Positions 46,546 to 58,950 of a stretch of 64,000 bases of DNA are shown piece after piece; position 1 is the first letter of the stretch, and each line of letters starts with the position of its first letter. This DNA is from Hemicentrotus pulcherrimus (Eukaryota > Echinodermata > Echinoidea > Camarodonta > Strongylocentrotidae). The DNA lies in assembly GCA_003118195.1 (NCBI GenBank), contig BEXV01000157.1, positions 176,751-240,750 on the forward strand. Direction: 5' to 3'. The translations under genes were made by a program, and so were the position numbers. The notes under the pieces were generated by a model. That model was not told the DNA's origin. It searched no databases and worked only from the letters and a program-made list of their open reading frames with translations.

Positions 46546-47554
46546 TCAAACGAAGAGAGAAGGGGACTAATGGCACGTGTAATTTCTGTACACCCAGTAT
46601 TCATTTGGCCAGGGAAACTAACGGGCAGAGTCCCGGCTTAAAATGCTTCTCGTTGTCCGCACCGTGAAAAACAGATCATCGGGAAAAAGGAGAGATGGAG
46701 AAAGAGAGAGAGATAGATACGACACTGCTTGCCCTCGCCTCCGCTCTCCTCCGCCGCCTCTATAAAGCAAGATGCCGCTTCGGAAAGCTGCCCGCGCAAA
46801 TAGGATCACTGATCCACCATCTCTATGTATTCAACTCATCCATATTTCACGAGATTTACTTGATTTTTCATGCCTTGCTTCATTTCAAAGTGTAATTCCC
46901 CGTCGGCGGGTAGGATTTCGGGCATCTCTCCGCGACTTTTATTCCCATTTAACATTAATGATGAATTAACGAAAATGCTAAAGATGGCTTGCAGTTTGCT
47001 TTCATTTCCAATCTTCGCATCGAAATGCCTGCCACGTTATCGGTAATCAATCGCTTGATTAAAAGTGCAACTTCTTATTTAATCCTGAAATAACACTAGA
47101 TGGATTCGCGCCGTGATTTATCGGGGGATTTGTACTATACGTGGTGCGAAGCCCTGTATCCGAAATTGCAAAGAGCATGTAGAGAAAGTGAAAAGGTCAT
47201 TCACTTTCCTACTAGACAGCGTAGACTGCTCTAGGTGCAGTAATCGATTCTCGAAGTAGCAATTATTGCCAATATGGGCTTATAGGCTAAGATTATAGGT
47301 CTACTATGTCATCAGTTGAAATGGAGAGGTAAATTTACAAATAGGCCTATACCATAAATTTTAAAATGAAAGCCAACATGGAATCCATGCGTCATAAACA
47401 TTCGTGTCAAGAAGACATATCTTATATTGCAACATTATCATTACCATCGAAGCATCAACATCAACAACAATAGCAACAAACGTTCAAGGGGAACAAACAA
47501 TTTTGTTGAAATGTACATCATTTTGGCTCTAGTACTAGTAGAAAAAGAATTCAT

Positions 47555-47912
47555 TAATGATAAAATATATCGCTTAAATAAGGCGCCTGACTGGAGATGC
47601 GAAGGTCGAGGGTTCGAATCCCGACACAGCACTAATATTCTTTGGCAAGATACTAACCTGCACTTGCTACTCTTCACCCAGGTGTCAAATGGGTACCCGG
47701 TAGGATGCGGCCGTCATTGTTGGTCAAACAGCTTGTGAGCGTCAAGTAACGCCCGGCTGGAATGCTCCCCAGGGAGTGGAGATTGTGCACACAGTGTGTG
47801 CGGGTAAGCACTGAATCCAATGACCGGGGTAATAGTATATTTGTGAAGCGCTTAGAGACATTTGTATAAAGCGCTATATAAAAATTAAATATTATTATTA
47901 TATTATTATTAT
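47555..47912 (+). mobile_element. SINE family A, tRNA-derived, with L2/CR1-type 3' tail
   Basis: The head carries AAGGCGCCTGACTGGAG and a perfect B box, GGTTCGAATCC (47611-47621), while the A-box side is worn. The body includes AATGGGTACCCGGTAGGATG, GGAATGCTCCCCAGGGAGTG and ATCCAATGACCGGGGTAATA. The tail TTGTATAAAGCGCTATATAA runs into ATT repeats. This is the fullest copy in the window. The tail type is shared with L2/CR1-group LINEs, which would supply mobilisation. Confidence 0.85.
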
Positions 47913-50653
47913 GAAAATATGAAAGTCCTTACTATGATTCTGTATTTTAATATATGTATTAGAAATGTGGTGTATGAGCCATCATTATGACATGCGTGAA
48001 TTAGCAAAGAACCGCTTCAGAAAGCTTATTATCATGATATATGCTCAACTTCACGAAATAAGTAATTAATGTACTGTGTAAAATTGGTAAATGAGATCCA
48101 CCCGTGGTAAATTTAAGTGTATTTGAATACAAATGTTAGTTTATATAGTCAAGATAAATATTTAGCTTGACTACATTTTACTGAGCCACGATCTAGTATT
48201 GCGTATGCAAAGTCTAGGGCAATAGTAAGGGTGAAACATAGATTTAGAAATGAGGACTTGTGACAGAAATTTACTGCGAGACATTTTGTTCGAACAGCAT
48301 TTAAGTATGGCATGCAATCATTTCAGTTGGGTGGAAGCTCGAATCGAGTCAGTGAAGAAGTTACCATGGGCAATTTAAGTACATTAATTTTAACGTGAGA
48401 CTGTTATCATGAAACTCGTTGCCTGACAAGTTATGTTACTAGGATTAATGCATTACTTGAAGATAAATGTCCCTTTTTTTCTTCTTCTTCTATAACAATT
48501 TTCATGTTTACCTTTTCCTGGCAGTAAAAAAGTATAATACACCGGAATAGCGCATTCGTTCACACTTGCTTTTATATATAGTTCTAATAGATATTTTCAG
48601 ACGAGGGTGTGTGCGCGTGTGTGTACACGGTGTGGGTGAGTCCCACCCATGGTCCCACCGCAATTTTTCAAACACACACTACCATGTCGTGTGAATGCTT
48701 GGCGTTTTTCTCCCATCTTAGCTTTGGTTTGAGCATGATTAAGGCATTGAGACGGGGTTAAGCACATACCAAGCGTCATCTCACCGCGGTAGGAACACCC
48801 CCGAGAAGCATATCTTATTACACGTGTGGGGTCATTGACCACGCGGTGGAGCGAGTAGGAATCGAAGCTCTGGATGTTCTTGGTAGAAGAAACGTGTTCT
48901 CAAACCCACCCTGTTTACGTGCATATAGAAAATAACCGTTCTCTGTTAATTGTTGATGTGAGGTGAGTCTCATCATTAAAAAACTAGATTTGAATAAAAC
49001 TCTATACCTTTTGTTCTTTTTATGTGGATCGTTTCTTAACTTCTGACGATTAGAATGATGGGGCGTTTAGATTAATTTTCATTTGTCTATCTGAGAAGAG
49101 TAGAGAATGTAGAAAGATATCAGCCATTTTTTAAAATATTAGCTTCATAGCACTTATCTTTCAAATATGAAAATGCACACTTGAATATTGCTGTTTGCTT
49201 GACTGACATATGGAAATATTGTGTAATTTGTGGTACGAGCCGGACCTTCATAAATCGTGTGGTACCAAGCAAGAACATGACTGTGAAGTTCAAATTACCA
49301 ATAAGTCGCGTTTCGCAGTTAACATGCCAATAACTCTTTTTGCTTTCAGATGGGTTTGTGCGGAAGTTTTTTGCTTTGATGTCATTCAGCAGAAAAAAAA
49401 CAAAAAAAAATTAAATTAAATCATATAAATGAATTTAAGGTCTCAGTAGAGCACTGTTTTATTATCAAATCACGAAACCACAAACTGCCTCTGAACATAA
49501 ACTCATCGCTTTTGGTGTGTGGGCGTGTGGGCGAGGGGGCTCGTGTGTTTTCACAATTATTACATTTGTCAACACGCAGAGATAAAAAAAAATCAACTCG
49601 TTTCATAAAGAAATTCACCATTTATGTTCTTCCTCTATTGAGTCTACTAGCGTTATGACTTTCTTGCGTTCATGAGAGGATAAGAACATTTAATGTGTTT
49701 TTTTCTATTTCAAGTCTTCATTTGGAGAAAATATTAGGTAATACCAAGGAGGATATTACTGGTATCTCTTTCGTATTAAATACTACTCAATTAACAACAG
49801 TGTGGTACTAGAAATACCTTGATTAAAAAATATTAAAAAACGAACAGTGCAGAAAATGGGAAAATCTTAGCTTCGACCGTTCAAAAAATTACAAACTTAC
49901 AAATTATACAAAATCATTCAATTGGAACAAAAATGAAGTGACATATATATAAAATTTATATTGCTTGGTCAATATTCAGTATTGTAAGCTAGTTTCCAAA
50001 AAATATTGTGTTTTGCCAGGAATTCGATCTTTTCTTTATTTCAATGATAGTTTAAATAGGAAATTTACTTTTGTAAATACACATGTTATTACAAAACAAA
50101 ATAATCATTGAACAATTGACATTAATAATCTGTAAAAAAAAAATATTTCATCTAAAGTTTCTGATTGGAAGTTTCAAAAAAATATACAATGCTTTAGAAC
50201 GCCTTTCCCTCAGGATTGTGGGGAAAGTGAAGTGTTGGATTAATTATTTAGATTTGAAAGAAAGTAAATGGAGATCAAAGATCTTTTTTTTTAATATTTG
50301 CAAAGTAAATTTGGAAAATATATTTCACTCAATTCATGTTTTCATCGACAAATCACTGTGTTCTTTAGAATAAATAAAAAAAAATATCTTAAGGCGAGAT
50401 AAGACGCGGGAGATGCTTTGCAGAAGAACTTATTTTTCACAGCCAAGTTATTCTTTGGGGCACGTTTTGTTTTTCTGCTAAATTTTGTCTTATATGGGGC
50501 CTGGATTGTTGGTTAGTTTTGCACCATTATAATAAACATTAGTATATAAACTTCAATCAGTCAGGATAGGAGTTATTTTTCAAGTATTTAATCACTGCTC
50601 GGGCTTGACAAATCACTTTCCCAACTCCAAATACCCTCGAACAACTAATGTAC
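47913..50653. other. no gene recognised
   Basis: Mostly AT-rich. A GC-richer island at about 48600-48900 has a minus frame with a GTGAGA donor-like site, but no convincing product. The 96-codon plus frame at 50083-50373 is AT-driven and lacks context. Confidence 0.4.
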
Positions 50654-50874
50654 CTCACTGAAACGTTTTTGTTTTAATGTTTCTCCGTTCATTACAGTTA
50701 AAACATATTCTCTGACTTTTTTCTTTTTTTCCTCGTGAAAATTTGATTGGCGAGGTACTCCGCCTGAATCCCTTTTGCGATAATTCGACAATTTTGGGTC
50801 TGCTCTTCGCGTTTTTGTATCTTCACCGGAACAGACCCGTATGGGGCTCTGGGTGAGACTCAAGACACCGGCTG
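50654..50874 (-). CDS. candidate internal exon on the minus strand
   Basis: On the minus strand an acceptor-like pyrimidine stretch ending GATAG or GGCAG (about 50875) leads into an open frame containing LTQSPIRVCSGEDTKTRRAD, PKLSNYRKRDSGGVPRQSNF, HEEKKKKVREYVLTVMNGET and LKQKRFSE. It ends at GAG|GTACAT or five bases earlier at GTGAGG. The product is highly basic and mostly hydrophilic. The start is uncertain by several bases. The overlapping 147-codon plus-strand frame just beyond is judged less protein-like. No family is recognised. Confidence 0.3.
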
Positions 50875-51451
50875 CCTATCCCGAAAGGAGCGCGTGTGGG
50901 GGCAGGTGCTTCACTTCCTCAACTTACTGTTCCTCAAAAGACCACACCCCTCGGAAATGGTCGCTATCTTAAGACCTTGTCCTTGCTATATCGACGCCAA
51001 AAAGATCACTTACATCCACTGCCAATGGAAAGAATATATATATCAAATTATTCCATTTCATCAAATTTATTATCTCCAAACTGCAATATATTTATATATA
51101 CTTACACTGGTGAGACTGAATGCTGCTGCCATTTTTTGGAAGTGGGTGTTTTTGTTGATAGACTAGTCCCCGTTCGCTTGCTCTCACTCCGGGGGACAAA
51201 AGAGACAGACATACGTAACTCTTATGTTTCATGGCGTTACTGTCCTGAACGACCGATTAGGAGAGGTTACTCCAAGTCATATGTGATGTATGTGGATGTA
51301 GTGAGATTTCAAGAAAGAGGGGTGAGAAGGGGAAAGTAAACGGGAGGGGGACTCGAGTAAAAGATTGGGCGCTGGATGTGCATGGGGGAGATTAAAACAC
51401 GAGGACCAAAAGAAACCAGCCTCGAGAACGAGCGAACTTTGACATGCAAAG

Positions 51452-51647
51452 GAAATAATAATAATAATAATTTAACTTATATATTTTATTTAACTTACAA
51501 ATATACTATTACCCCGGTCATTGGATTCTGCACACAAAGTGTGCACAATCTCCACTCCATGGGGAGCATTCCAGCCAGGCGTTACATGACGCTCAAAAAC
51601 TGTTTGACCAACAATGACGGTCGCATCCTACCGGGTACCCATTTAAA
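51452..51647 (-). mobile_element. SINE family A, 5'-truncated copy
   Basis: The reverse complement matches the body and tail of 47555-47912 from AAATGGGTACCCGGTAGGAT through GGAATGCTCCCCATGGAGTG and CCAATGACCGGGGTAATAGT to an ATT-repeat tail. The tRNA head is missing and there is a small internal deletion after the GTGTGC block. Confidence 0.85.
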
Positions 51648-51775
51648 TATCACTTTTCCTTCTTGTACATTCTAATCAGATTTCAAAATTCGATATCACC
51701 TTCATCAATGTATTTCTCCCTACAGACATTTCAGAATACCACCCTATGGATTTATTAAGTTAGGATATTAGACTC

Positions 51776-51796
51776 ATATATATATATATATATATA
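51776..51796. repeat. TA microsatellite
   Basis: A perfect alternating TA run. Confidence 0.85.
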
Positions 51797-52436
51797 CTAT
51801 CTGTACATGATTAGTTAATATACTTCATGCAATGTTTTCCCATCATGCACTCAACAAAATAGATGTTTCTGAATCCAGCCCAATGGTTTGTACGTGCATT
51901 CATGATATAATTATATTTTAAACACGAATTATTTGTGTTGTGTTTCCATCTCTCTTTTACTACCTTTGAAACGTTTGCGGTCGTAATCTAGGGCATTAAT
52001 TATACGTGCATCATACCTTCTACTTACGGGAGATAAAAGTCTTTTCTTAAAGAAGACAAATGTAAAATTTTCCATTTGATAGCATAGCAGCCTAATGGAT
52101 TGCATTCGTCGGCTCTAAAAACAGTTATCATCACTCATTTGAGATGAGTATATGTCAAAAAATTAATCGGAAATCAAACATGTATAAAAAAAAAAAGTGC
52201 ATTAATAAGTGGAAGCTAAAAAAATAAGGAATGGTTCATTCGATTATAATAGATTGACGTCATCATGATCATGAAAACCCATTTCCAGCACTTTTATGAA
52301 TCAACCGTTAACTTATATAGTGTTAAGTTTACTACGATAAGGATTGAATTATTCTCAGATTTTGCACGCGTTCTGCCGATGGTTGAGATATGCAAACAAA
52401 AGACACAGAACAACTCCCCTCCCAAAATAAAAACTA

Positions 52437-52443
52437 TATATAA

Positions 52444-52486
<43 letters not shown>
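52437..52486. repeat. TA microsatellite
   Basis: Alternating TA with one CA interruption; it makes Tyr/Ile-rich spurious frames on both strands. Confidence 0.85.
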
Positions 52487-52490
<4 letters not shown>

Positions 52491-52681
52491 TTAATACGAT
52501 TATTATCAAAGTTTCAATGCAGTTAGCCTGGCCTACATGAAAAACGGCATCCACAAAATGTTCAATGGAGATTCGACCAATCATATTTGTTGATTTTGTT
52601 TATACAATATAATGGAACACTCGAGGCGCCGAATGACTAACAATATCATTCTGAAAATATACAAAAGAAACACAACGTACA

Positions 52682-52727
52682 TCGCATAAAGGCGCTACAT
52701 AAATCAAATTAGTGTTATTATTATAAA
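52682..52727 (+). mobile_element. retroelement 3' tail fragment
   Basis: CATAAAGGCGCTACATAAAT followed by TTATTATTAT matches the AAGCGCTATATAA plus ATT-repeat tail of the SINE at 47.9 kb. No body is recognisable upstream. Confidence 0.5.
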
Positions 52728-52773
52728 ACATAAACGACACAGATGATGTCTTTACCAAGCTGTTTTACCAACT

Positions 52774-52960
52774 CTGTGAGGAGTTAGTATGAAATTAACA
52801 CTGATATCCCGAAATATTTGATAGGTCCGTTTTGATGAAACAATTTTTCCATATTTTAACCTAAGGCTGTGAGCAGGTAGTAAGGAATGGAAATAATTCT
52901 GATATCTCGAAATATTGATATGCCTATTTTTGATAAAGTAATATTTTATTTAATACGTCA
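52774..52960. repeat. diverged tandem duplication, about 93-bp unit
   Basis: Both units open CTGTGAG and then carry TTAGTA or GTAGTA, CTGATATCNCGAAATATT, and a TTTTGATNAA block, with 93-bp spacing. They are imperfect, so the duplication is old. Confidence 0.5.
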
Positions 52961-53130
52961 ATATACCCAATAATTGGATAAACTTTAGTTTTATAGCTTT
53001 TCTTTTTATAACGAAAAATTGAATTTTAGAAATTAAGAATTTCCCTGAGGTTACGATAGTTACCAATAACACTCCAAATTTTAGTAATGACTTCATTTAT
53101 TTTTATCTGAAACCTACAAGTTTAATATAG

Positions 53131-53193
53131 CCAACACTAAACAAATCAGGATTAAGGTATTATTTGAGATGTGAATATTATATTTAGTGTTGG
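53131..53193. repeat. inverted repeat with 11-bp perfect arms
   Basis: CCAACACTAAA (53131-53141) pairs with TTTAGTGTTGG (53183-53193) across about 41 bases. Confidence 0.55.
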
Positions 53194-56100
53194 TAGTTAA
53201 AGGTCTTTATGCAATACCTTGAACTGGCACCGGTCTGTTTCTATCATTGGAATCTATTTCCATTTATTCTTAAAACAGATACATGTATATCAATAAAATG
53301 TTACGTATTGTCTTTATCAAATATCCAGCGCGTCTATTAATAATGTGATGAATTATGGCTCAATAAAAAAAATTTATAGAGAAAAGGGGTTTTCGATCAT
53401 TTGCGATATATTGTATAAATATGCATTGAGATGATTTAAAGAAACCACATGGGGCTACTAAAGTGAATAAATGTAATTAAAAAGGGGTAGATTGACATAC
53501 TTAGCATCATTTTGCACCAAGGTCGTGTTGTGGTAAGTTCAATTTCATTACGAATCAATTTCTTTCCACTCTAAAGCGATCACGTATCATCATTTGAATA
53601 ACCACGTGACGAGGGCACAGGACCACTGCGTTTCCTTAAATCTAACCCAGTTTACACTTTAAAGTTTAACCTTTTGTTAATCACATTTATGATCAAATGT
53701 ACCGCATTATAATGTCATCGAATAGAAGTTCAGTAGAACTGCAGTTATTTCGCTTTGTGTATGGAAACTATTCGAAATAGATAGAGAGGGCCCTAGTGTG
53801 AAATCAAAGAAACGTTTGCATATATATTCCCCTTCCTCCCCTGGCTTTCCTTTCCTTGTCTTCATATGTCATTCAATTTTCCATTCTTTTGTAAGCCTGG
53901 GAACAGGCAAAATAAGTCTTATGAAAATGATAGCAACAAGGAATTATATTTTTACTCTCTTCTCAGAGAAAAAAATAACCAACCCTCATTAAAAACACNG
54001 AAGATGGGAAAAATTAGAAAAACAGAGGATGTGTAAAAAAAAAAATATGTCATCCGAATAACTGGCATTTTGAATAGAAAGCACTAAAAGAACTAAATGC
54101 AAAACTATTGATATTTTAACAAAAGTCTCTTTTGTTCAATTCAAATGTCATGTGGCGTAAATACAAATACTATTCTAAAATGTGTAGTATAAACTTCAAA
54201 CATTGTGATATTTAGCATCAGATGCGAATAAGGTATGAATCTAAGATCCAATGAAAATTATCTCGTGAAAACAGTAGCAAAGATATTTACACATAAGTAC
54301 TCAACCAAGTCAAGGGAATAATATGCCAATATCGTGCCTTAACCAATCATTCTTTTAACCTGATTGTTTGATCCAGTCCATGTTTACGGTTTACATACTT
54401 ATATACTACCCTATGTTATATGATATTCTTGATTATAAGAATGATTATTCTTTTTCTTTAATTAAATTGTAAAATGGGTCTTGGTAAGCGCATTCACCTC
54501 ACGAATCTTTAGTGCACATAGTTACGTAGGTCTGCCTCCATTAAGCCAATGTACTTACACACCATTATTACGAACAAAGATCTGGATCAGATATAATTCA
54601 GAAAGGAGGAAATTAACAAAGACATACGCAAATAATAGGACGATTAAGGTCATGGAAGAGAAAAAATGTGAAAACATAGTTCACCGAGCATACACAGACA
54701 GAGGGTATCATCGTGTCACAGCAAGCCACCCCGGCAAAGAGCGAGAGCAGTACCCCGATAAATGTCGCTTAGACAAAAGTAGCAAAGCCCGATGAGAGCT
54801 ACCTATGCTCCAGGTCTTTTTTTATCATTATCCACGGAGCATTCATCGCATCGCTTTAATCAGACCATAATTACAGGTTAACCCCCTAACCCTATTGAGA
54901 GAATTGCCTGACTAAAGAAACTGCTGATTTTTTGTAAAAACATTTTTGAGAGAGAGAGGTAAGTGGGGACCCCAAGAGGATACGCAGGTTAGGTTTCTTT
55001 AGTGGATGATTAATTACTCGATCATTAGCATGGTGCTCAATTTTATTTATCCTGTGGCTGTGGCAAACAGGCATAATGTGATCAAATAAGCAGAGCGAAT
55101 TAGCACAAAGTAAATAGACCAGGCAACCTCGTCCCCGCCTTTTTTTGGTCGGCCAACCCCCGAAACCGATGACCTATTTAGACAACCGCAGAATTGCTGT
55201 AGCAAGACGGGATATTGAGTAGTAGCTTTAGTGGCTTTCTATTTATGACCATTATGTTCGATAAGGTTTACTGACATTTATGTACGCCGTGGATAATTAG
55301 AAATATTTGCCTAATAATGATTTTGGTAACAGACTTTGTTAGGAGACTGTTGATAGTGTATTTTAAAGGAAATGATTGGAAAAGCGATTGCTTTGTTCTT
55401 CTGTTGACACCTGCTTTCTGGCTTGTATTGGGGCATGTAGGCTATTAATGACGCCACTAATTAGACAATACGCTTCACTTATGGCATTGTCAATCATAGT
55501 TCATGTCACCCCTTGTGATTGTGCCAGTGTTTTGGATAACGATTTTGGTGTTTTCTCCCTTAATTTTGGCGCCTTTTAAAAAGATTTTAAATCATGAGTA
55601 CAATACAACTCATAACGGTCTCAAATTCTAATAAATGTTTTTTTATAAATATTTCGTCTGTCTCATCGGTCCTTCTCCTCCGTCAAATCTGTTTTTTGTC
55701 TCTCATTCCGTCTCTCTCATTCACTCTCCCTTAATTTCTCTTATTTAAAAAAAAAAAATCTATAATTCATTAAACAACTCTTTATAACTCATTTTGTAGG
55801 ATTAATGAGCCCCGCACCTTTATGGTTTTGAAGGAGCCTATAAAATAATGGTGTAATAAAAATCTTTGTGTAGTAATCGATTAGGGTTTTAATTAGCAAC
55901 ATCGCCTCGTATTCTGCACGTTCAAATTGACGTAACAAAGACGCCTTTTTGCATAAGGAGTGACAATCATTTAAGAATTCTATTAAATGACTGGAATATG
56001 ACCTAAAAATGATATAAGGCCTATATTAATAAGATTATAATCACAAAGAAAATGGGTTGTTTCCTATGTACAAAAAGAATATCTCATTGTAAAAAAAAAA

Positions 56101-56720
56101 GTTTCGTTTTCTTTTTGTCTTTTTATATATCAACTTGTTAGTGGTTAGAATTGAGAATATAGTTTCCATATTTTTAAAGCTGGAGTGAGTAGCAACACTG
56201 CGGATTTATGTACATAAATGCACTATGCATTAAAGTCACAATTAATCAAATTTCAGTGGGCCTATATCAGTACATTTTTCAAACAAGTCACGTATCATGA
56301 TCTATGCACTAAATTATAGAGGCGTGAAACATCACGTACATAGAAATCGACATGAAATGCTCTAGTCCAGACCAGCCTGCAAAAGCTTGCGCAAACATGT
56401 AAAAAAAAAAAAACGCCATTTATATGGAGTATCCGTCGCGAATAGCTACGACGATTACACATGTCGCCAGGCGAGGCTAGCGGGAGACATATGGGGGAAA
56501 CAAGTAGCATGCATTGCCTGTTCGGCGCCTATCTCTATTGCTGTACTTCATTTGCGGTAATCTCCCTTGGTTTAGATTGGGTATGGCCACATTATTAACG
56601 AAACTCGTTTAAAATGTTTGACTTTAGTAGTCAAAAGAACGCTCTCCTAAATCTATCTTGGCAGATGAAAATGTTTTGCATACGAAAGGATGATTTATAA
56701 GAAGATAAACATTTCGACAC
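53194..56720. other. no gene recognised
   Basis: AT-rich with a single N at 53999. Open frames at 54481-54795 and 54892-55074 have no start, splice or product support. Nothing else is seen. Confidence 0.45.
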
Positions 56721-56721
56721 T

Positions 56722-56766
56722 AAGTCAAAAATAATAATGATAATAATAATAATAATAATAATAATA

Positions 56767-56797
<31 letters not shown>

Positions 56798-56798
56798 T

Positions 56799-56872
<74 letters not shown>

Positions 56873-56882
56873 TAATAACAAT
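56722..56882. repeat. long AAT microsatellite
   Basis: About 160 bp of AAT units with rare interruptions. It continues the 3' tail of the minus-strand LINE fragment, so it probably grew from the retroposon tail. Confidence 0.9.
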
Positions 56883-57245
56883 ACATCTATAGAGCGCAGG
56901 AACTATCCAACATTAAGTATATATTCTACTGCGCTACAAGAGCTTCTGATATGCCTAAATTTACAGTTAATTAAAAAGAGGTGTTTTCATTTTTGATTTA
57001 AAGGTATCAGATGGCGATTTTCTGACTTCAAATGGCAAGTAATTCCAGAGTTTGGCGTTGTACAGGCAAATGCTCGATCACCTAGCGTTATTTTTGTTTT
57101 GATAGATGGGATCTGCAGCAACAAAGTATTTCGGGAACTGCGCAAGTTGCGATTGTGTTGATTAAGTTTTAAATTCAACAGTTCTATAATATAAGTGGGA
57201 GCCTGACCAAGAAGTGCTTTATATAAAATCTGCAAAATTTGAGTA
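56883..57245 (-). mobile_element. 5'-truncated LINE (L2/CR1/Rex-like), reverse transcriptase C-terminus, frameshifted
   Basis: On the minus strand ILYKALLGQAPTYIIELL is followed by LRSSRNTLLL and KTKITLGDRAF. A frame change then gives AKLWNYLPFEVRKSPSD and TFKSKMKTPLF before TAA at 56967. The order 'ALxGxAPxYxxxLL, LRSS, GDRAF, LWNxLPxxxRxSxSxxxFKxxLKTxLF' is the usual tail of non-LTR reverse transcriptases of the jockey/CR1/L2 group. A 3' UTR of about 90 bp ends in ATT repeats. The insertion is truncated near 57245, with at least one frameshift just after GDRAF, so it is inactive. Confidence 0.85.
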
Positions 57246-58589
57246 ATCTTTAAAAGAAATACGACGAAGAGTAGACTTTATGTTAAATAAAAAGAAGTAT
57301 TTTATGTAATTGCGATTGAAGAATGGTGAGAAAATTAAAGTTACATTTTCATGTAAATACTGAATTAAAAATCAAAAACGTTTTCTGGTTTTGCATTTCT
57401 TAATCGTGTAATTTTCCTAGGGATGGAGATTTTTTGTTATAGCATTTTATTAAATAACACACGGGGCGTTTCACAAGTAATTTACAATTTAACAATTCAG
57501 CCACATTGATGAAAATCATTTAATATGTCAATACTATAAAAAGTCTATTAAAAAAAATCAAAATGCAATTGAAATGGATATCAGTACGTAAATGTTTAAT
57601 GATATCGTTTTGTTACTACATAATGTTAGTTTTATCATTGATGTACTGCAAAACTTGAACAACATGTACATGAAAAAGGCTCCAAACATAATTTACTCAT
57701 GAATATTAAAGGTTTATTCATTCATGATGATAAATTATTGATAAAAAGTTAAAGAAAAGAAAGAATATATTTCTACTCTTATTGTCAGTGTTATCCCGTG
57801 TTCATTGAACGGAGAAAAACTTTGTTCTGTATTCCTTTTTATCGGGACGTCGTTTGCATTTTCTCCATATTATTTTCTCCTAGGGAAAGGCAATTTTGTT
57901 TTCTTGTATTCATAATTACTCTCATAAATCATCTAACCATAAAATATTCAAAGCAAGAAAAATATGTCGTGTTGAGAAATCTCAAAGTTTTTATTCATCA
58001 TCGTTTTTGCTAGACGACTGTACTTTCACTGAATGTAAAGACGAAATATTAGTTGATTGACGAAAAGTAACCGATTACTTGATATGGAAAATATGTCTGA
58101 TAGGAAGTATTGTTATTCATTGCAACACAGATTTATCGAAATGTAAAGATATGGAATATGTATCCTATTGTGTAAATATGAAAGAGAAATAAAGATGGAG
58201 ACGGGTAAGAGGCATTAAAGTTGCAACAAGCGTCTTATGGGCAATTTCATTCTATTCCAGCTTTATATTCCATCTTAAAAGAAAGAAAGTTATTTAAAAA
58301 GAAAAAAACGTTTTGCCTCGGGTTGTGCCAGATCATTACCCCGATGCGTTTCCGAATCGTCTCCCACTCCTCTCTCGCAACATCCGTTTCATCCGGCTTC
58401 TCTTACTCAGGGGTACTGTTATTGATTTCTAATACACCATGGAACAATCTACAGCTAAATCAACATTCCAATCATCCGTAATATCATGGAGCTATAAAAT
58501 CCAGACTCGCAAATAGTCAGCAAATATCCAGACTTAAAAAGAATATTCAGGAAAGTATACGATACGGAACTGATATACGACTGTTTAAT
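57246..58589. other. no gene recognised
   Basis: AT-rich. The frame at 58221-58481 on plus has no supporting features. Confidence 0.45.
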
Positions 58590-58848
58590 GCGGTCGTCGA
58601 AGAAGAAAAAGAACAGAAAGAAAACAAAAGGGAAAAGAAGAAAAAAGCGAGATAAGAAGAGGAGAAGGAAGAAGAAGAGAAGGAAGAAGAGGAAGAAGAA
58701 GAAGAAGAAAAGGAAAAAAAGAAGATGAAGAAAAGAAGAATATTAAGAGAAAGAGAAACAGAAGAAGATGATGATGAAAATAAAATAAGTTATAAGAGAA
58801 GAAGAAAAAGAAGAAGAAGAACATGAGGAGGAAGGAGAAAAAGAAAAA

Positions 58849-58883
<35 letters not shown>

Positions 58884-58950
58884 AGAAGAAGAAGAAGAAG
58901 AGGAAGAGGAATAAGATGATAAGGAAGAAGAAGAAGGAGAACAAATAGTG
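58590..58950. repeat. long polypurine GAA/AAG tract
   Basis: About 350 bp is almost purely A and G on the plus strand, with GAA triplets dominating from 58840 to 58905. Only scattered pyrimidines interrupt it. It creates the long Phe/Leu-rich minus-strand frame, which is not a gene. Confidence 0.9.

Noticed and set aside
47575..47632. Possible tRNA gene with a perfect B box
   Set aside because: The acceptor stem and A box are missing, and the sequence runs straight into a repeated SINE body and ATT tail, with relatives at 51.5 and 30.9 kb.
50896..51339. 147-codon plus-strand frame, the second longest in the window
   Set aside because: It overlaps a TA-rich interior and a second open frame. 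Composition changes abruptly along it, and no motif, intron border or poly(A) signal supports it.
58585..58944. 119-codon Phe/Leu-rich minus-strand frame
   Set aside because: It is entirely the translation of a GAA/AAG polypurine tract.
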